NCBI RefSeq assembly: GCF_001429045.1
Contig: NZ_LMHY01000001.1
Coordinates: 565,892-629,891, forward strand
Reading direction: 5' to 3'
DNA: 64,000 bases
DNA from: Pseudomonas sp. Root71
GTDB lineage: Bacteria > Pseudomonadota > Gammaproteobacteria > Pseudomonadales > Pseudomonadaceae
The position numbers and the translations under genes are program-made. This document shows positions 9,649 to 18,761 of the stretch, one piece after another. Numbering within the stretch: the first letter of the stretch is position 1; each line of letters begins with the position of its first letter. The notes under the pieces are model-generated. The model saw only the letters and a program-made list of their open reading frames with translations, had not been told where the DNA came from and did no database searches.

Positions 9649-12600
9649 GCCAGATCAATCGCCTGTCCAATGGCGGACGGATCGACCGCAACAAAGTCTT
9701 GACCTTCACCTTCAACGGCCAGAACTACAAAGGCTTCGAAGGCGATTCCCTGGCCGCTGCTCTGCTGGCCAACGGCGTCGACATCATCGGTCGCAGCTTC
9801 AAGTATTCCCGTCCGCGCGGCATCTTCGCTGCCGGCGCTGAAGAGCCGAACGCGGTACTGCAGATCGGCGCCACCGAAGCCACGCAGATCCCGAACGTGC
9901 GCGCCACGCAACAGGCGCTGTACCAAGGCCTGGTCGCCACCAGCACCAACGGCTGGCCGAGCGTCAACAACGACATGATGGGGATTCTCGGCAAGGTCGG
10001 CGGCAAGCTGATGCCACCGGGTTTCTACTACAAAACCTTCATGTACCCGCAATCGTTCTGGATGACTTACGAGAAGTACATTCGTAAGGCTGCCGGTCTT
10101 GGCCGCTCGCCGACCGAGAACGATCCGGACACCTACGACTACATGAACCAGCACTGCGACGTGCTGATCGTCGGCGCCGGCCCTGCTGGCCTGGCCGCTG
10201 CACTGGCCGCTGCGCGCAGCGGTGCCCGCGTGATCCTCGCCGATGAGCAGGAAGAGTTCGGCGGCAGCCTGCTCGACTCCCGCGAAAGCCTCGACGGCAA
10301 ACCGGCGATGGAGTGGGTGGCCAGCGTTATCGACGAACTGAAGAACACCCCGGACGTGCTGCTCTTGCCGCGCGCCACCGTAAACGGCTATCACGATCAC
10401 AACTTCCTGACCATTCACGAGCGTTTGACCGATCACCTCGGCGACCGCGCACCGATTGGCCAGGTGCGTCAGCGCATCCACCGGGTCCGCGCCAATCGCG
10501 TGGTACTGGCGACCGGCGCTCACGAGCGTCCACTGGTCTACGGTAACAACGACGTGCCGGGCAACATGCTCGCCGGCGCCATCTCGACTTACGTGCGTCG
10601 TTACGGCGTGGCACCGGGCAAGAAGCTGGTGCTGTCGACCAACAACGACCACGCCTACCGCGTTGCCCTGGATTGGCTCGATGCCAGCCTGCAAGTGGTG
10701 GCTATCGCCGATGCCCGCAGCAATCCGCGTGGTGCGCTGGTGGAAGAAGCCCGCGCCAAAGGCATCCGCATCCTCACCGGCAGCGCCGTGATCGAGGCCC
10801 GTGGCAGCAAGCGCGTGACCGCTGCCCGTGTGGCCGCCATCGACGTCAAAGCCCACACCGTGACCAGCCCGGGCGAATGGCTCGACTGCGATGTGGTCGC
10901 CAGCTCCGGTGGCTACAGCCCGGTGGTTCACCTGGCTTCGCACCTGGGCGGCAAGCCGACCTGGCGCGAAGACATCCTCGGTTTCGTACCGGGCGAAGCA
11001 CCGCAGAAACGCGTGTGTGTCGGTGGCATCAACGGCGTCTACGGCCTTGGCGATTCCCTGGCCGATGGTTTTGAAGGTGGCGTTCGCGCTGCTGCCGAAG
11101 CCGGCTTCCAGTCGGTCGAAGGCGTGTTGCCAAAAGCCCTGAGCCGTCTCGAAGAGCCGACCCTGGCGCTGTTCCAGGTGCCCCATGAAAAGAACACCGC
11201 CCGGGCGCCGAAGCAATTCGTCGACCTGCAAAACGACGTCACCGCCGCCGCCATCGAACTGGCGACCCGCGAGGGCTTCGAGTCGGTCGAGCACGTCAAG
11301 CGCTACACCGCGCTGGGCTTCGGTACCGATCAGGGCAAGCTTGGCAACGTCAACGGCCTCGCCATCGCTGCCCGCTCGCTGAACGTGACCATCCCGCAGA
11401 TGGGCACCACCATGTTCCGCCCGAACTACACGCCGGTGACTTTCGGCGCCGTGGCCGGTCGTCACTGTGGGCACATCTTCGAGCCGGTGCGTTACACCGC
11501 ACTGCATCAATGGCACCTGAAAAACGGCGCCGAGTTCGAAGACGTCGGCCAGTGGAAACGTCCTTGGTACTTCCCGAAATCCGGTGAAGACCTGCATGCC
11601 GCCGTGAAGCGCGAATGCAAAGCCGTGCGCGACAGCGTCGGCCTGCTGGATGCTTCGACCCTCGGCAAGATCGACATCCAGGGCCCGGATGCGCGTGAGT
11701 TCCTCAACCGCGTCTACACCAACGCCTGGACCAAGCTCGATGTGGGCAAGGCGCGTTACGGCCTGATGTGCAAAGAAGACGGCATGGTCTTCGACGACGG
11801 AGTGACGGCTTGCCTGGCCGACAACCACTTCGTCATGACCACCACCACCGGCGGCGCGGCTCGTGTTCTGCAGTGGCTGGAGCTGTACCACCAGACCGAA
11901 TGGCCGGACATGAAGGTGTACTTCACCTCCGTCACCGACCACTGGGCGACCATGACCCTGTCCGGGCCGAACAGCCGCAAGCTGCTCGCTGAAGTCACCG
12001 ACATCGACCTGAGCAGCGAAGCCTTCCCGTTCATGACCTGGAAAGAAGGCCTGGTGGGTGGTGTGCCGGCGCGGGTATTCCGGATTTCGTTTACCGGTGA
12101 GCTGTCGTACGAAGTCAACGTGCAAGCCGACTACGCCATGGGCGTGCTGGAAAAAATCGTCGACGCCGGCAAGAAGTACAACCTGACCCCGTACGGCACT
12201 GAAACCATGCACGTGCTGCGGGCGGAGAAGGGCTTCATCATCGTCGGCCAGGACACTGACAGCTCGATGACCCCGGACGACCTGAACATGGGCTGGTGTG
12301 TCGGTCGCACCAAACCGTTCTCGTGGATCGGTTGGCGTGGCATGAACCGTGAAGACTGCGTGCGTGATCAGCGCAAGCAACTGGTTGGGCTGAAGCCGAT
12401 CGATCCGAACAAATGGCTGCCGGAAGGCGCGCAACTGGTGTTCAACACCAAGCAAGCCATCCCGATGACCATGGTGGGTCACGTGACTTCCAGTTACCTG
12501 CACAACTCCCTGGGCTATTCGTTCGCCATGGGCGTGGTCAAGGGCGGGTTGCAGCGGATGGGCGAGCGAGTGTTCGCACCGCTGGCCGACGGCAGCGTGA

Positions 12601-12662
12601 TCGAGGCGGAAATCGTTTCTTCGGTGTTCTTTGATCCGAAGGGCGAACGCCAGAACGTTTGA
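9645..12662 (+). CDS. soxA: Sarcosine oxidase, alpha subunit
   Basis: Largest subunit (1005 residues) of sarcosine oxidase. The N-terminal part (about 15-110) is a ferredoxin-like domain typical of the family. A nucleotide-binding Rossmann motif, VGAGPAGLAAALAA, starts near residue 175 and a second oxidoreductase segment follows. The C-terminal third (from about 610) is a GcvT-like aminomethyltransferase domain that captures the methyl group on tetrahydrofolate. It overlaps soxD by four bases. Unlike a compact soxBDAG operon, soxG follows only after a 179-base gap with a REP pair. Confidence 0.96.
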   Translation: MSQINRLSNGGRIDRNKVLTFTFNGQNYKGFEGDSLAAALLANGVDIIGRSFKYSRPRGIFAAGAEEPNAVLQIGATEATQIPNVRATQQALYQGLVATSTNGWPSVNNDMMGILGKVGGKLMPPGFYYKTFMYPQSFWMTYEKYIRKAAGLGRSPTENDPDTYDYMNQHCDVLIVGAGPAGLAAALAAARSGARVILADEQEEFGGSLLDSRESLDGKPAMEWVASVIDELKNTPDVLLLPRATVNGYHDHNFLTIHERLTDHLGDRAPIGQVRQRIHRVRANRVVLATGAHERPLVYGNNDVPGNMLAGAISTYVRRYGVAPGKKLVLSTNNDHAYRVALDWLDASLQVVAIADARSNPRGALVEEARAKGIRILTGSAVIEARGSKRVTAARVAAIDVKAHTVTSPGEWLDCDVVASSGGYSPVVHLASHLGGKPTWREDILGFVPGEAPQKRVCVGGINGVYGLGDSLADGFEGGVRAAAEAGFQSVEGVLPKALSRLEEPTLALFQVPHEKNTARAPKQFVDLQNDVTAAAIELATREGFESVEHVKRYTALGFGTDQGKLGNVNGLAIAARSLNVTIPQMGTTMFRPNYTPVTFGAVAGRHCGHIFEPVRYTALHQWHLKNGAEFEDVGQWKRPWYFPKSGEDLHAAVKRECKAVRDSVGLLDASTLGKIDIQGPDAREFLNRVYTNAWTKLDVGKARYGLMCKEDGMVFDDGVTACLADNHFVMTTTTGGAARVLQWLELYHQTEWPDMKVYFTSVTDHWATMTLSGPNSRKLLAEVTDIDLSSEAFPFMTWKEGLVGGVPARVFRISFTGELSYEVNVQADYAMGVLEKIVDAGKKYNLTPYGTETMHVLRAEKGFIIVGQDTDSSMTPDDLNMGWCVGRTKPFSWIGWRGMNREDCVRDQRKQLVGLKPIDPNKWLPEGAQLVFNTKQAIPMTMVGHVTSSYLHNSLGYSFAMGVVKGGLQRMGERVFAPLADGSVIEAEIVSSVFFDPKGERQNV

Positions 12663-12706
12663 TGGCTTCAAGGCTTGTGAGTGGGCATTGACACCGAGTC
12701 GGCCCA

Positions 12707-12786
12707 TTCGCGAGCAAGCCCGCTCCCACAGGGGAATGCGGTCAAATGTGGGAGCGGCGGTGCGACGATTCGCCTTGCTCGCGAAG
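12707..12786. repeat. REP pair with one enlarged copy, inside the sox run
   Basis: A standard inverted REP at 12707-12729 is paired with a longer forward copy at 12748-12786, whose centre carries an extra CGGTGCGACGATTCG-type segment. The pair lies between soxA and soxG and could lower soxG transcript level or stabilise the upstream message. Confidence 0.85.
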
Positions 12787-12841
12787 GCGGTAGTGCAGCC
12801 ACCACAAGGCCGGAACCAACAGAATTCAGGAAAGGTGCTTT

Positions 12842-13474
12842 ATGACCGCAGCCAATGTTTACCAACAACGCCCAACCTCCGGGGCCAAGGCCGAGTCGTC
12901 GTTGCATCACGCCGACCTCGCCAGCCTGGTGGGCAAGGGTCGCAAGAACGCCGGCGTGATCGTGCGTGAAAAGAAACTCCTCGGCCACCTGACCATCCGT
13001 GGCGATGGCCACGATGCAGCATTCGCCGCAGGCGTGCACAAGGCCCTGGGCATTGAGTTGCCAGGCGCACTGAGCGTCATTGTCAAAGGCGAAACCAGTC
13101 TGCAATGGATGGGGCCGGATGAGTGGCTGCTGATCGTGCCGACCGGTGAAGAACTGGTCGCCGAGCAAAAACTGCGCAAAGCGCTGGGCGATTTGCACAT
13201 TGCGATCGTCAACGTCAGCGGCGGCCAACAACTCCTCGAACTGAGCGGCCCGAACGTGCGCCAGGTGCTGATGAAGTCCACCAGCTACGACGTGCACCCG
13301 AACAACTTCCCGGTGGGCAAGGCCGTCGGCACGGTGTTCGCCAAATCGCAACTGATGATCCGTCACACCGCCGAAGACACCTGGGAACTGCTGATTCGTC
13401 GCAGCTTCTCGGATTACTGGTGGTTGTGGTTGCAGGACGCTTCTGCCGAGTATGGCCTGAGCGTGCAGGCCTGA
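12842..13474 (+). CDS. soxG: Sarcosine oxidase, gamma subunit
   Basis: Gamma subunit (210 residues), a GcvT-fold protein that completes the SoxBDAG tetramer. The C-terminal segment RRSFSDYWWLWLQDASAEYG is typical of SoxG. AGGAAAGG precedes the start. It follows soxA on the same strand, and purU is 37 bases downstream, so purU is probably co-transcribed with it. Confidence 0.94.
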   Translation: MTAANVYQQRPTSGAKAESSLHHADLASLVGKGRKNAGVIVREKKLLGHLTIRGDGHDAAFAAGVHKALGIELPGALSVIVKGETSLQWMGPDEWLLIVPTGEELVAEQKLRKALGDLHIAIVNVSGGQQLLELSGPNVRQVLMKSTSYDVHPNNFPVGKAVGTVFAKSQLMIRHTAEDTWELLIRRSFSDYWWLWLQDASAEYGLSVQA

Positions 13475-13511
13475 TCACCACCTTTACCGATTTCTCAGGA
13501 GTCACCGCATT

Positions 13512-14369
13512 ATGAGCCGCGCCCCAGACACATGGATTCTGACCGCCGACTGCCCCAGCGTACTCGGCACCGTGGACGCGGTGACCCGCTTTCTGTTCGA
13601 GCAGGGCTGCTACGTTACCGAGCACCATTCCTTCGATGACCGGCTCTCGGGCCGTTTTTTCATTCGTGTGGAATTCCGCCAGCCTGACGGTTTCGACGAG
13701 CAGTCCTTTCGCGCGGGCCTGGCCGAGCGCGGTGAAGCCTTCGGCATGATCTTCGAACTGACCGCGCCGAACTACCGGCCGAAAGTGGTGATCATGGTTT
13801 CCAAGGCCGATCACTGCCTCAACGACTTGCTCTATCGCCAGCGCATCGGCCAGTTGTCGATGGACGTGGCCGCCGTGGTCTCCAACCACCCGGACCTCAA
13901 GCCGTTGGCCGACTGGCACCAGATTCCGTACTACCACTTCCCGCTGGACCCGAACGACAAACCGTCGCAAGAGCGCCAGGTGTGGCAGGTGATCGAAGAG
14001 TCCGGTGCGGAACTGGTGATCCTTGCGCGCTACATGCAAGTGCTGTCGCCGGAGCTGTGCCGCAAGCTCGATGGCAAGGCGATCAACATTCACCACTCCC
14101 TGCTGCCCGGGTTCAAGGGCGCCAAGCCCTACCACCAGGCCTACAACAAGGGCGTGAAACTGGTGGGCGCCACCGCGCATTACATCAACAACGACCTGGA
14201 TGAAGGCCCGATCATTGCCCAGGGTGTCGAGGCAGTGGACCACAGCCATTACCCGGAAGACCTGATCGCCAAGGGGCGGGATATCGAAGGGCTGACGCTG
14301 GCGCGGGCGGTGGGGTATCACATTGAAAGACGCGTGTTTTTGAACGCCAACCGTACGGTCGTTCTCTAG
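13512..14369 (+). CDS. purU: Formyltetrahydrofolate deformylase
   Basis: Hydrolyses 10-formyl-THF to formate and THF, regenerating THF for sarcosine oxidation. The 285-residue protein has an N-terminal ACT domain (about 8-85) and a C-terminal formyltransferase-fold domain with the catalytic stretch INIHHSLLPGF and the downstream AHYINNDLDEGPII that supplies the Asp. CAGGAG lies upstream of the start. Its position after soxG matches P. aeruginosa purU2, which supports a role in one-carbon recycling rather than purine balance. Confidence 0.95.
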   Translation: MSRAPDTWILTADCPSVLGTVDAVTRFLFEQGCYVTEHHSFDDRLSGRFFIRVEFRQPDGFDEQSFRAGLAERGEAFGMIFELTAPNYRPKVVIMVSKADHCLNDLLYRQRIGQLSMDVAAVVSNHPDLKPLADWHQIPYYHFPLDPNDKPSQERQVWQVIEESGAELVILARYMQVLSPELCRKLDGKAINIHHSLLPGFKGAKPYHQAYNKGVKLVGATAHYINNDLDEGPIIAQGVEAVDHSHYPEDLIAKGRDIEGLTLARAVGYHIERRVFLNANRTVVL

Positions 14370-14375
14370 ATTGCT

Positions 14376-14482
14376 ATCGCGAGCAAGTCGAATTGTCGCA
14401 CCGTCGCTCCCACAGGGTTTTGTGTCGTTCACAAATCTTAAGTTCAACCCGAATCACTGTGGGAGCGGGCTTGCCCGCGAAG
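14376..14482. repeat. REP pair with one enlarged copy
   Basis: An enlarged inverted REP (14376-14413, extra GTCGAATTGTCGCACCGT segment) is paired with a forward copy at 14459-14482, between purU and fdhA. The inserted segment is a variant of the one at 12748-12786. Confidence 0.85.
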
Positions 14483-14585
14483 AGGCCCTTACAGGCAACA
14501 CAAGAAACAGCATCTGTACCCAAGCACTTAACGCGCTGCCTGCCTGGGCAACGCGGTTCCATAAAAACAACAGCGAGGTGAAAGC

Positions 14586-15785
14586 ATGTCTGGTAATCGT
14601 GGTGTGGTGTATCTCGGCGCTGGCAAGGTCGAAGTGCAAAGTATTGACTATCCGAAAATGCAGGACCCGCGCGGCAGGAAGATTAACCACGCTGTCATCC
14701 TGCGTGTGGTGTCCACCAACATCTGTGGTTCCGACCAGCACATGGTGCGCGGGCGTACCACAGCGCAAACCGGCCTGGTGCTGGGCCATGAGATCACCGG
14801 TGAAGTGATCGAGAAGGGCAGCGACGTCGAGAACCTGCAAATCGGCGACCTGGTATCCGTACCGTTCAACGTGGCTTGCGGGCGCTGCCGTTCCTGCAAG
14901 GAAATGCATACCGGCGTGTGCCTGAGCGTCAACCCTGCGCGTCCGGGCGGTGCTTATGGTTACGTCGACATGGGCGACTGGACCGGCGGCCAGGCCGAAT
15001 ACGCCATGGTGCCGTACGCCGACTTCAACCTGCTGAAACTGCCGGATCGCGACCGTGCGATGGAAAAAATCCGCGACCTGACCTGCCTCTCCGACATCCT
15101 GCCGACCGGCTATCACGGTGCCGTGACCGCTGGCGTCGGCCCGGGCAGCACTGTGTACATCGCCGGTGCCGGTCCGGTCGGCCTGGCGGCGGCCGCATCC
15201 GCTCGCCTGCTGGGCGCGGCGGTGGTGATCGTTGGTGACGTCAACACCGTGCGCCTGGCCCATGCCAAGGCCCAGGGCTTCGAGATCGCCGACCTGTCAC
15301 TCGATACCCCGCTGCACGAACAGATCGCCGCACTGCTGGGCGAACCGGAAGTGGATTGCGCCATCGACGCTGTAGGCTTCGAGGCCCGTGGCCATGGCCA
15401 TGACGGCGTGAAACACGAAGCCCCGGCCACCGTGCTCAACTCGCTGATGGGCGTGGTGCGCGTGGCCGGCAAGATCGGTATCCCCGGCCTCTACGTGACC
15501 GAAGACCCGGGCGCCGTCGACGCTGCCGCGAAAATGGGCAGCCTGAGCATCCGCTTCGGCCTGGGCTGGGCCAAATCCCACAGCTTCCACACCGGCCAGA
15601 CCCCGGTGATGAAGTACAACCGCGCGCTCATGCAAGCGATCATGTGGGACCGCATCAACATCGCCGAAGTGGTGGGGGTGCAGGTGATCAGCCTGGATCA
15701 GGCGCCGCAGGGTTATGGCGAGTTCGATGCGGGTGTGCCGAAGAAGTTTGTGATTGATCCGCATAAGATGTTTAGTGCGGCGTAA
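14586..15785 (+). CDS. fdhA: Glutathione-independent formaldehyde dehydrogenase
   Basis: NAD-dependent zinc dehydrogenase that oxidises formaldehyde to formate without glutathione. The 399-residue product has catalytic zinc ligands C47 and H68 and the structural zinc cysteines C98, C101, C104 and C112, the same spacing as the crystallised P. putida enzyme. The nucleotide-binding motif GAGPVGLAAA is near residue 195. GAGGTG precedes the ATG. Its place after the betaine/sarcosine genes fits removal of the formaldehyde made by GbcAB. Confidence 0.96.
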   Translation: MSGNRGVVYLGAGKVEVQSIDYPKMQDPRGRKINHAVILRVVSTNICGSDQHMVRGRTTAQTGLVLGHEITGEVIEKGSDVENLQIGDLVSVPFNVACGRCRSCKEMHTGVCLSVNPARPGGAYGYVDMGDWTGGQAEYAMVPYADFNLLKLPDRDRAMEKIRDLTCLSDILPTGYHGAVTAGVGPGSTVYIAGAGPVGLAAAASARLLGAAVVIVGDVNTVRLAHAKAQGFEIADLSLDTPLHEQIAALLGEPEVDCAIDAVGFEARGHGHDGVKHEAPATVLNSLMGVVRVAGKIGIPGLYVTEDPGAVDAAAKMGSLSIRFGLGWAKSHSFHTGQTPVMKYNRALMQAIMWDRINIAEVVGVQVISLDQAPQGYGEFDAGVPKKFVIDPHKMFSAA

Positions 15786-15798
15786 TCACATTGAAAAT

Positions 15799-15825
15799 AA
15801 TAGGGCGGCGTTGAGTCGCCCTATT
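15799..15825. terminator. Shared terminator hairpin, fdhA / RHS gene 1
   Basis: Perfect 9-bp stem AATAGGGCG / CGCCCTATT lies between two convergent genes. A short T-run follows on the minus strand (ATTTTC); on the plus strand the T-run is weak. It probably serves both directions. Confidence 0.75.
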
Positions 15826-15844
15826 ACATTCAGTTTTGATTGGC

Positions 15845-16927
15845 CTATGGGGTGTATCGAATGGCAGTTCCTATATCCGAAAGATTTCTAGCAAAATTTT
15901 TACCCTTGAATACCATGTCCAATGAAGTTGCCACTTCGTTAGTTGATTTACGAGACTCATGTTCACGTAATGGACTTCGACTCCTGGATATACGGACTTG
16001 TCCACGGTAAGCGTCTACTGGTGTTTCAGTGATTTTTGCGAGGCGTCCTGCAAATGAACTTCCTCCATTGCTCCCAGCATGACATGCGATGAGGTGGATG
16101 TTTCCATAGTCTGTAATGTTTACTTCTGAGTGCTTTAGTTGTTCGAAAAGCTGTTTTGGATCTAAGGGGTTTCTATTGCTTGCAATGCTTGATTTGTTGA
16201 GGATTGTTGCTTTGATTCCGTGGGCTTCTATGTTCAGTTGTTTTTTACCTTCGTAAACAGTATCGAAGCGGACTACTCCATCGGACAATACTCTGACGTT
16301 TTCAATAGGTCCGTTTTGAATGACTGGTTTCGCCGCCCGACTCGATGATCTGAGTCCAATACTTCTGAAAATGGACTTGAAAGCGCCCTTCACCGACCAA
16401 TGTCCATCTACCTCCGCTCGGTTTGTCGGGTCGCCCATACAATACGCATACGCATTCAACCCGCCCTCCCCAAACGGGCTCCAACTATCCGGGCTGTTAA
16501 ACCGCATCAACACCGGGTTAAACGCCCGATAACCATTCCCCAACAAATAACACCCCGTCACTGGATCCGGTCTTTCGCCGTTGAAGCCGAGCAAGCTGAG
16601 CAAACCGTTCTCCACCGGGCGATGGCCATAAGGCGTGTAGGCCATGGAGTGTGGCCGAGCGACATCAAGTACATTCAACACCGAACGCTGTTGATCAGTG
16701 GCAAGCAAGTGCGCTTCCATGGCCCCACTCTGACGCTGCTGCTGAGCCAGCAGTTGATCCTCATGCTGCATGATCGAACGCTGCACAGCGTCTTGAATCT
16801 CGGTGGCCAGACGATCTTTCAGGTAAAAGCGTCGGGTGGGGGCCTGCGTAGAGGGAGTGCAATCAACCAGACGATCCAGCGGGTCGTAGTGGTAGCGGCA
16901 GAGCAGCGTTTCTCGATTGGGGAGCAT
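15845..16927 (-). CDS. Short RHS-core protein with caspase-like C-terminal region
   Basis: The 360-residue product has the RHS-associated core (about 1-176: LCRYHYDPLDR, LLATDQQRSVLN, YTPYGHRP, GFNGERPDPVTGCYLLGNGYR, FNSPDSWSPFG) without the long YD-repeat body. In the usual core end NxxDPTGH the DP is missing (NRAEVDGH). The tail from about 205 is unrelated to the other RHS gene here. It contains LNIEAHG (H236-G237) and NIHLIACHAG (C282), the His-Gly and Cys pattern of clan CD peptidases such as C80, CHAT and caspases. The start at 16927 has AGGA upstream. The tail is visibly AT-richer than the core. No immunity-like ORF adjoins. The toxin role is inference. Confidence 0.75.
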   Translation of the reverse strand: MLPNRETLLCRYHYDPLDRLVDCTPSTQAPTRRFYLKDRLATEIQDAVQRSIMQHEDQLLAQQQRQSGAMEAHLLATDQQRSVLNVLDVARPHSMAYTPYGHRPVENGLLSLLGFNGERPDPVTGCYLLGNGYRAFNPVLMRFNSPDSWSPFGEGGLNAYAYCMGDPTNRAEVDGHWSVKGAFKSIFRSIGLRSSSRAAKPVIQNGPIENVRVLSDGVVRFDTVYEGKKQLNIEAHGIKATILNKSSIASNRNPLDPKQLFEQLKHSEVNITDYGNIHLIACHAGSNGGSSFAGRLAKITETPVDAYRGQVRISRSRSPLREHESRKSTNEVATSLDMVFKGKNFARNLSDIGTAIRYTP

Positions 16928-17153
16928 GGCCGGGGTTCCTGAATGAGTTTGTCGATTCAGGGTTTTACTGTGGCGCATTCGAACAGAGCCGCCTACTAGC
17001 AGAACTGATAGTGCTGCAGGCTTCAGGGCTGCTTTGTGACGAGCGGATGGGAAATGGGTGGAAGCCTGAGGAACATGCCGGCGTTTGCTCGGTCAAATCG
17101 GCAGCTTTGCGCCCGTAAGCCGGGCGTTTTTCATGAAACAAGAGGATGTCTGA

Positions 17154-17708
17154 ATGAAGATTTCACGCGGTTTTGCATTGGCATCACTCCTGACCCTGTC
17201 CGCCAGCCCGGCCTTTGCACAGTTCAGCCTGGGCGATGCGGCCAATGCCATTGCCGGCATGAAGGGCGGTGACGCAGCTGCGACCGCCGCACCGACGCCG
17301 CAGACAGCCGATCTGTTGAGCACTCTCAGTGAACTGGACATCACCCCAGAGCAAGCCATTGGCGGTGCCGGGGCGATGCTGGGGCTGGCGAAGAACCAGT
17401 TGAGTTCGACCGACTACTCGCAACTGGCCAAAAGCGTGCCGGGCATCGACATGCTCTCGGGCGGCGGTGAGTTGGGCGCACTGGCCGGTCTGCTTGGCTC
17501 CAGCGGCAAAGCGGCAGGGCTGGATAACGCCCTGGGCAACGTCAAGGACACCAACGACCTGAACAATGCCTTCAGCGCCTTGGGCATGGACAGCGGCATG
17601 ATTGGCCAGTTTGCCCCGGTGCTCCTGCAATACTTCGGTCAGCAGGGCGTCGGCGGTACGCTGCTGAGCAGTCTGGGCAGCATCTGGGGCGCTGGCGCCG
17701 GTAGCTGA
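17154..17708 (+). CDS. Exported DUF2780-family protein
   Basis: The 184-residue protein has a clear signal peptide (MKISRGFALASLLTLSASPAFA, cleavage after AFA) and a Gly/Ala/Leu-rich mature part of predicted helices. It matches the DUF2780 family in Pseudomonas, whose function is not known. It is probably periplasmic. The gene converges on the acyltransferase gene with a single base between the stop codons, so no terminator fits between them. Confidence 0.8.
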   Translation: MKISRGFALASLLTLSASPAFAQFSLGDAANAIAGMKGGDAAATAAPTPQTADLLSTLSELDITPEQAIGGAGAMLGLAKNQLSSTDYSQLAKSVPGIDMLSGGGELGALAGLLGSSGKAAGLDNALGNVKDTNDLNNAFSALGMDSGMIGQFAPVLLQYFGQQGVGGTLLSSLGSIWGAGAGS

Positions 17709-17709
17709 T

Positions 17710-18597
17710 TCAGCGGCATCCGGCGCGCAAGGCGTCGATGCGCCGGTCCTTCTCGATCCAGAGCTGGTTGACCCAGTTCTGGACCTTCTCGCGAAATACA
17801 GGATCGTTTTCGTAATCGCCCTGCCACAGCGCCGGGTCGAGTTCGCGGGTCTGGATATCGATGATGACCCTCGGCACATTGCCGCTGATCAAGTCCCAGA
17901 ACCCCGGAATCTTCTGCTGCGGGTAAACCACCGTCACTTCGAGAATCGCGTCCAGCTGCTCACCCATCGCCGCCAGCACAAAGGCCACCCCGCCGGCCTT
18001 GGGCTTGAGCAGGTGATTGAACGGTGACTGCTGCTGGGCACTTTTGGCCGCCGTGAAGCGGGTGCCTTCCAGATAATTGACCACTGTTACCGGTTGGCGC
18101 TTGAACAGTTCGCAAGCCTGTCTGGTGATTTCCAGATCCTTGCCGGCCAGTTCCGGGTACTTGGCCAGGAACGCCTTGCTGTAGCGCTTCATGAACGGGT
18201 AATCCAGCGCCCACCACGCCAGGCCCAGGAAGGGTACCCAGATCAGTTCTTTCTTGAGGAAGAATTTGAAGAACGGCGTGCGCCGGTTCAGCGTCTGGAT
18301 CAGCGCCGGGATGTCGACCCAGGATTGATGGTTGCTGATCACCAGATATGAAGTGTCGCGACGCAGATCGTCACCGCCACGGATGTCCCATTGGGTGGGG
18401 ATACACAGGCGGAAGATCAGCTTGTCGATCTCCGACCAGGTTTCGGCGATCCACATCACCGACCAGGAGGCGTAATCGCGAAAACGGCCGGGCAGGACCA
18501 GCTTGAGCAGGGCAAACACCATCAACGGCCCGATCAGGACCAGGGTGTTGAGCACAAGCAGCAGGGTCACGAAACAGCCGGTGAGCAGGCGGCGCAT
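17710..18597 (-). CDS. PlsC-family acyltransferase (YihG-like)
   Basis: Membrane-bound acyltransferase of 295 residues, with two hydrophobic N-terminal segments (about 5-35) and the PlsC motifs N89-HQSWVD (H90, D95) and YLEGTRF (about 173-179). Members transfer acyl groups to glycerolipids; the length and N-terminal helices resemble E. coli YihG rather than PlsC. The substrate cannot be set from sequence alone. It stands alone on its strand. Confidence 0.85.
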   Translation of the reverse strand: MRRLLTGCFVTLLLVLNTLVLIGPLMVFALLKLVLPGRFRDYASWSVMWIAETWSEIDKLIFRLCIPTQWDIRGGDDLRRDTSYLVISNHQSWVDIPALIQTLNRRTPFFKFFLKKELIWVPFLGLAWWALDYPFMKRYSKAFLAKYPELAGKDLEITRQACELFKRQPVTVVNYLEGTRFTAAKSAQQQSPFNHLLKPKAGGVAFVLAAMGEQLDAILEVTVVYPQQKIPGFWDLISGNVPRVIIDIQTRELDPALWQGDYENDPVFREKVQNWVNQLWIEKDRRIDALRAGCR

Positions 18598-18761
18598 AAG
18601 TCACTCGTGGAAGCGGTTGGGCGCGCCATGATAAGCAGCTTCGGGCGACAGGCCAAATCGGTGCTGACGAATGTTTCACTTTTGGGTCGGTAGGCTTGTG
18701 GGAACGTTCAAGCGCACGACGGTCTAAAATCCGACTGTTCACTCTCATGGAAACCCATTAC

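Noticed and set aside
9564..12707. 1047-codon open frame antisense to soxA
   Set aside because: It mirrors soxA, which has full family motifs; long antisense frames are common in high-GC genes and the translation shows no recognisable domain.
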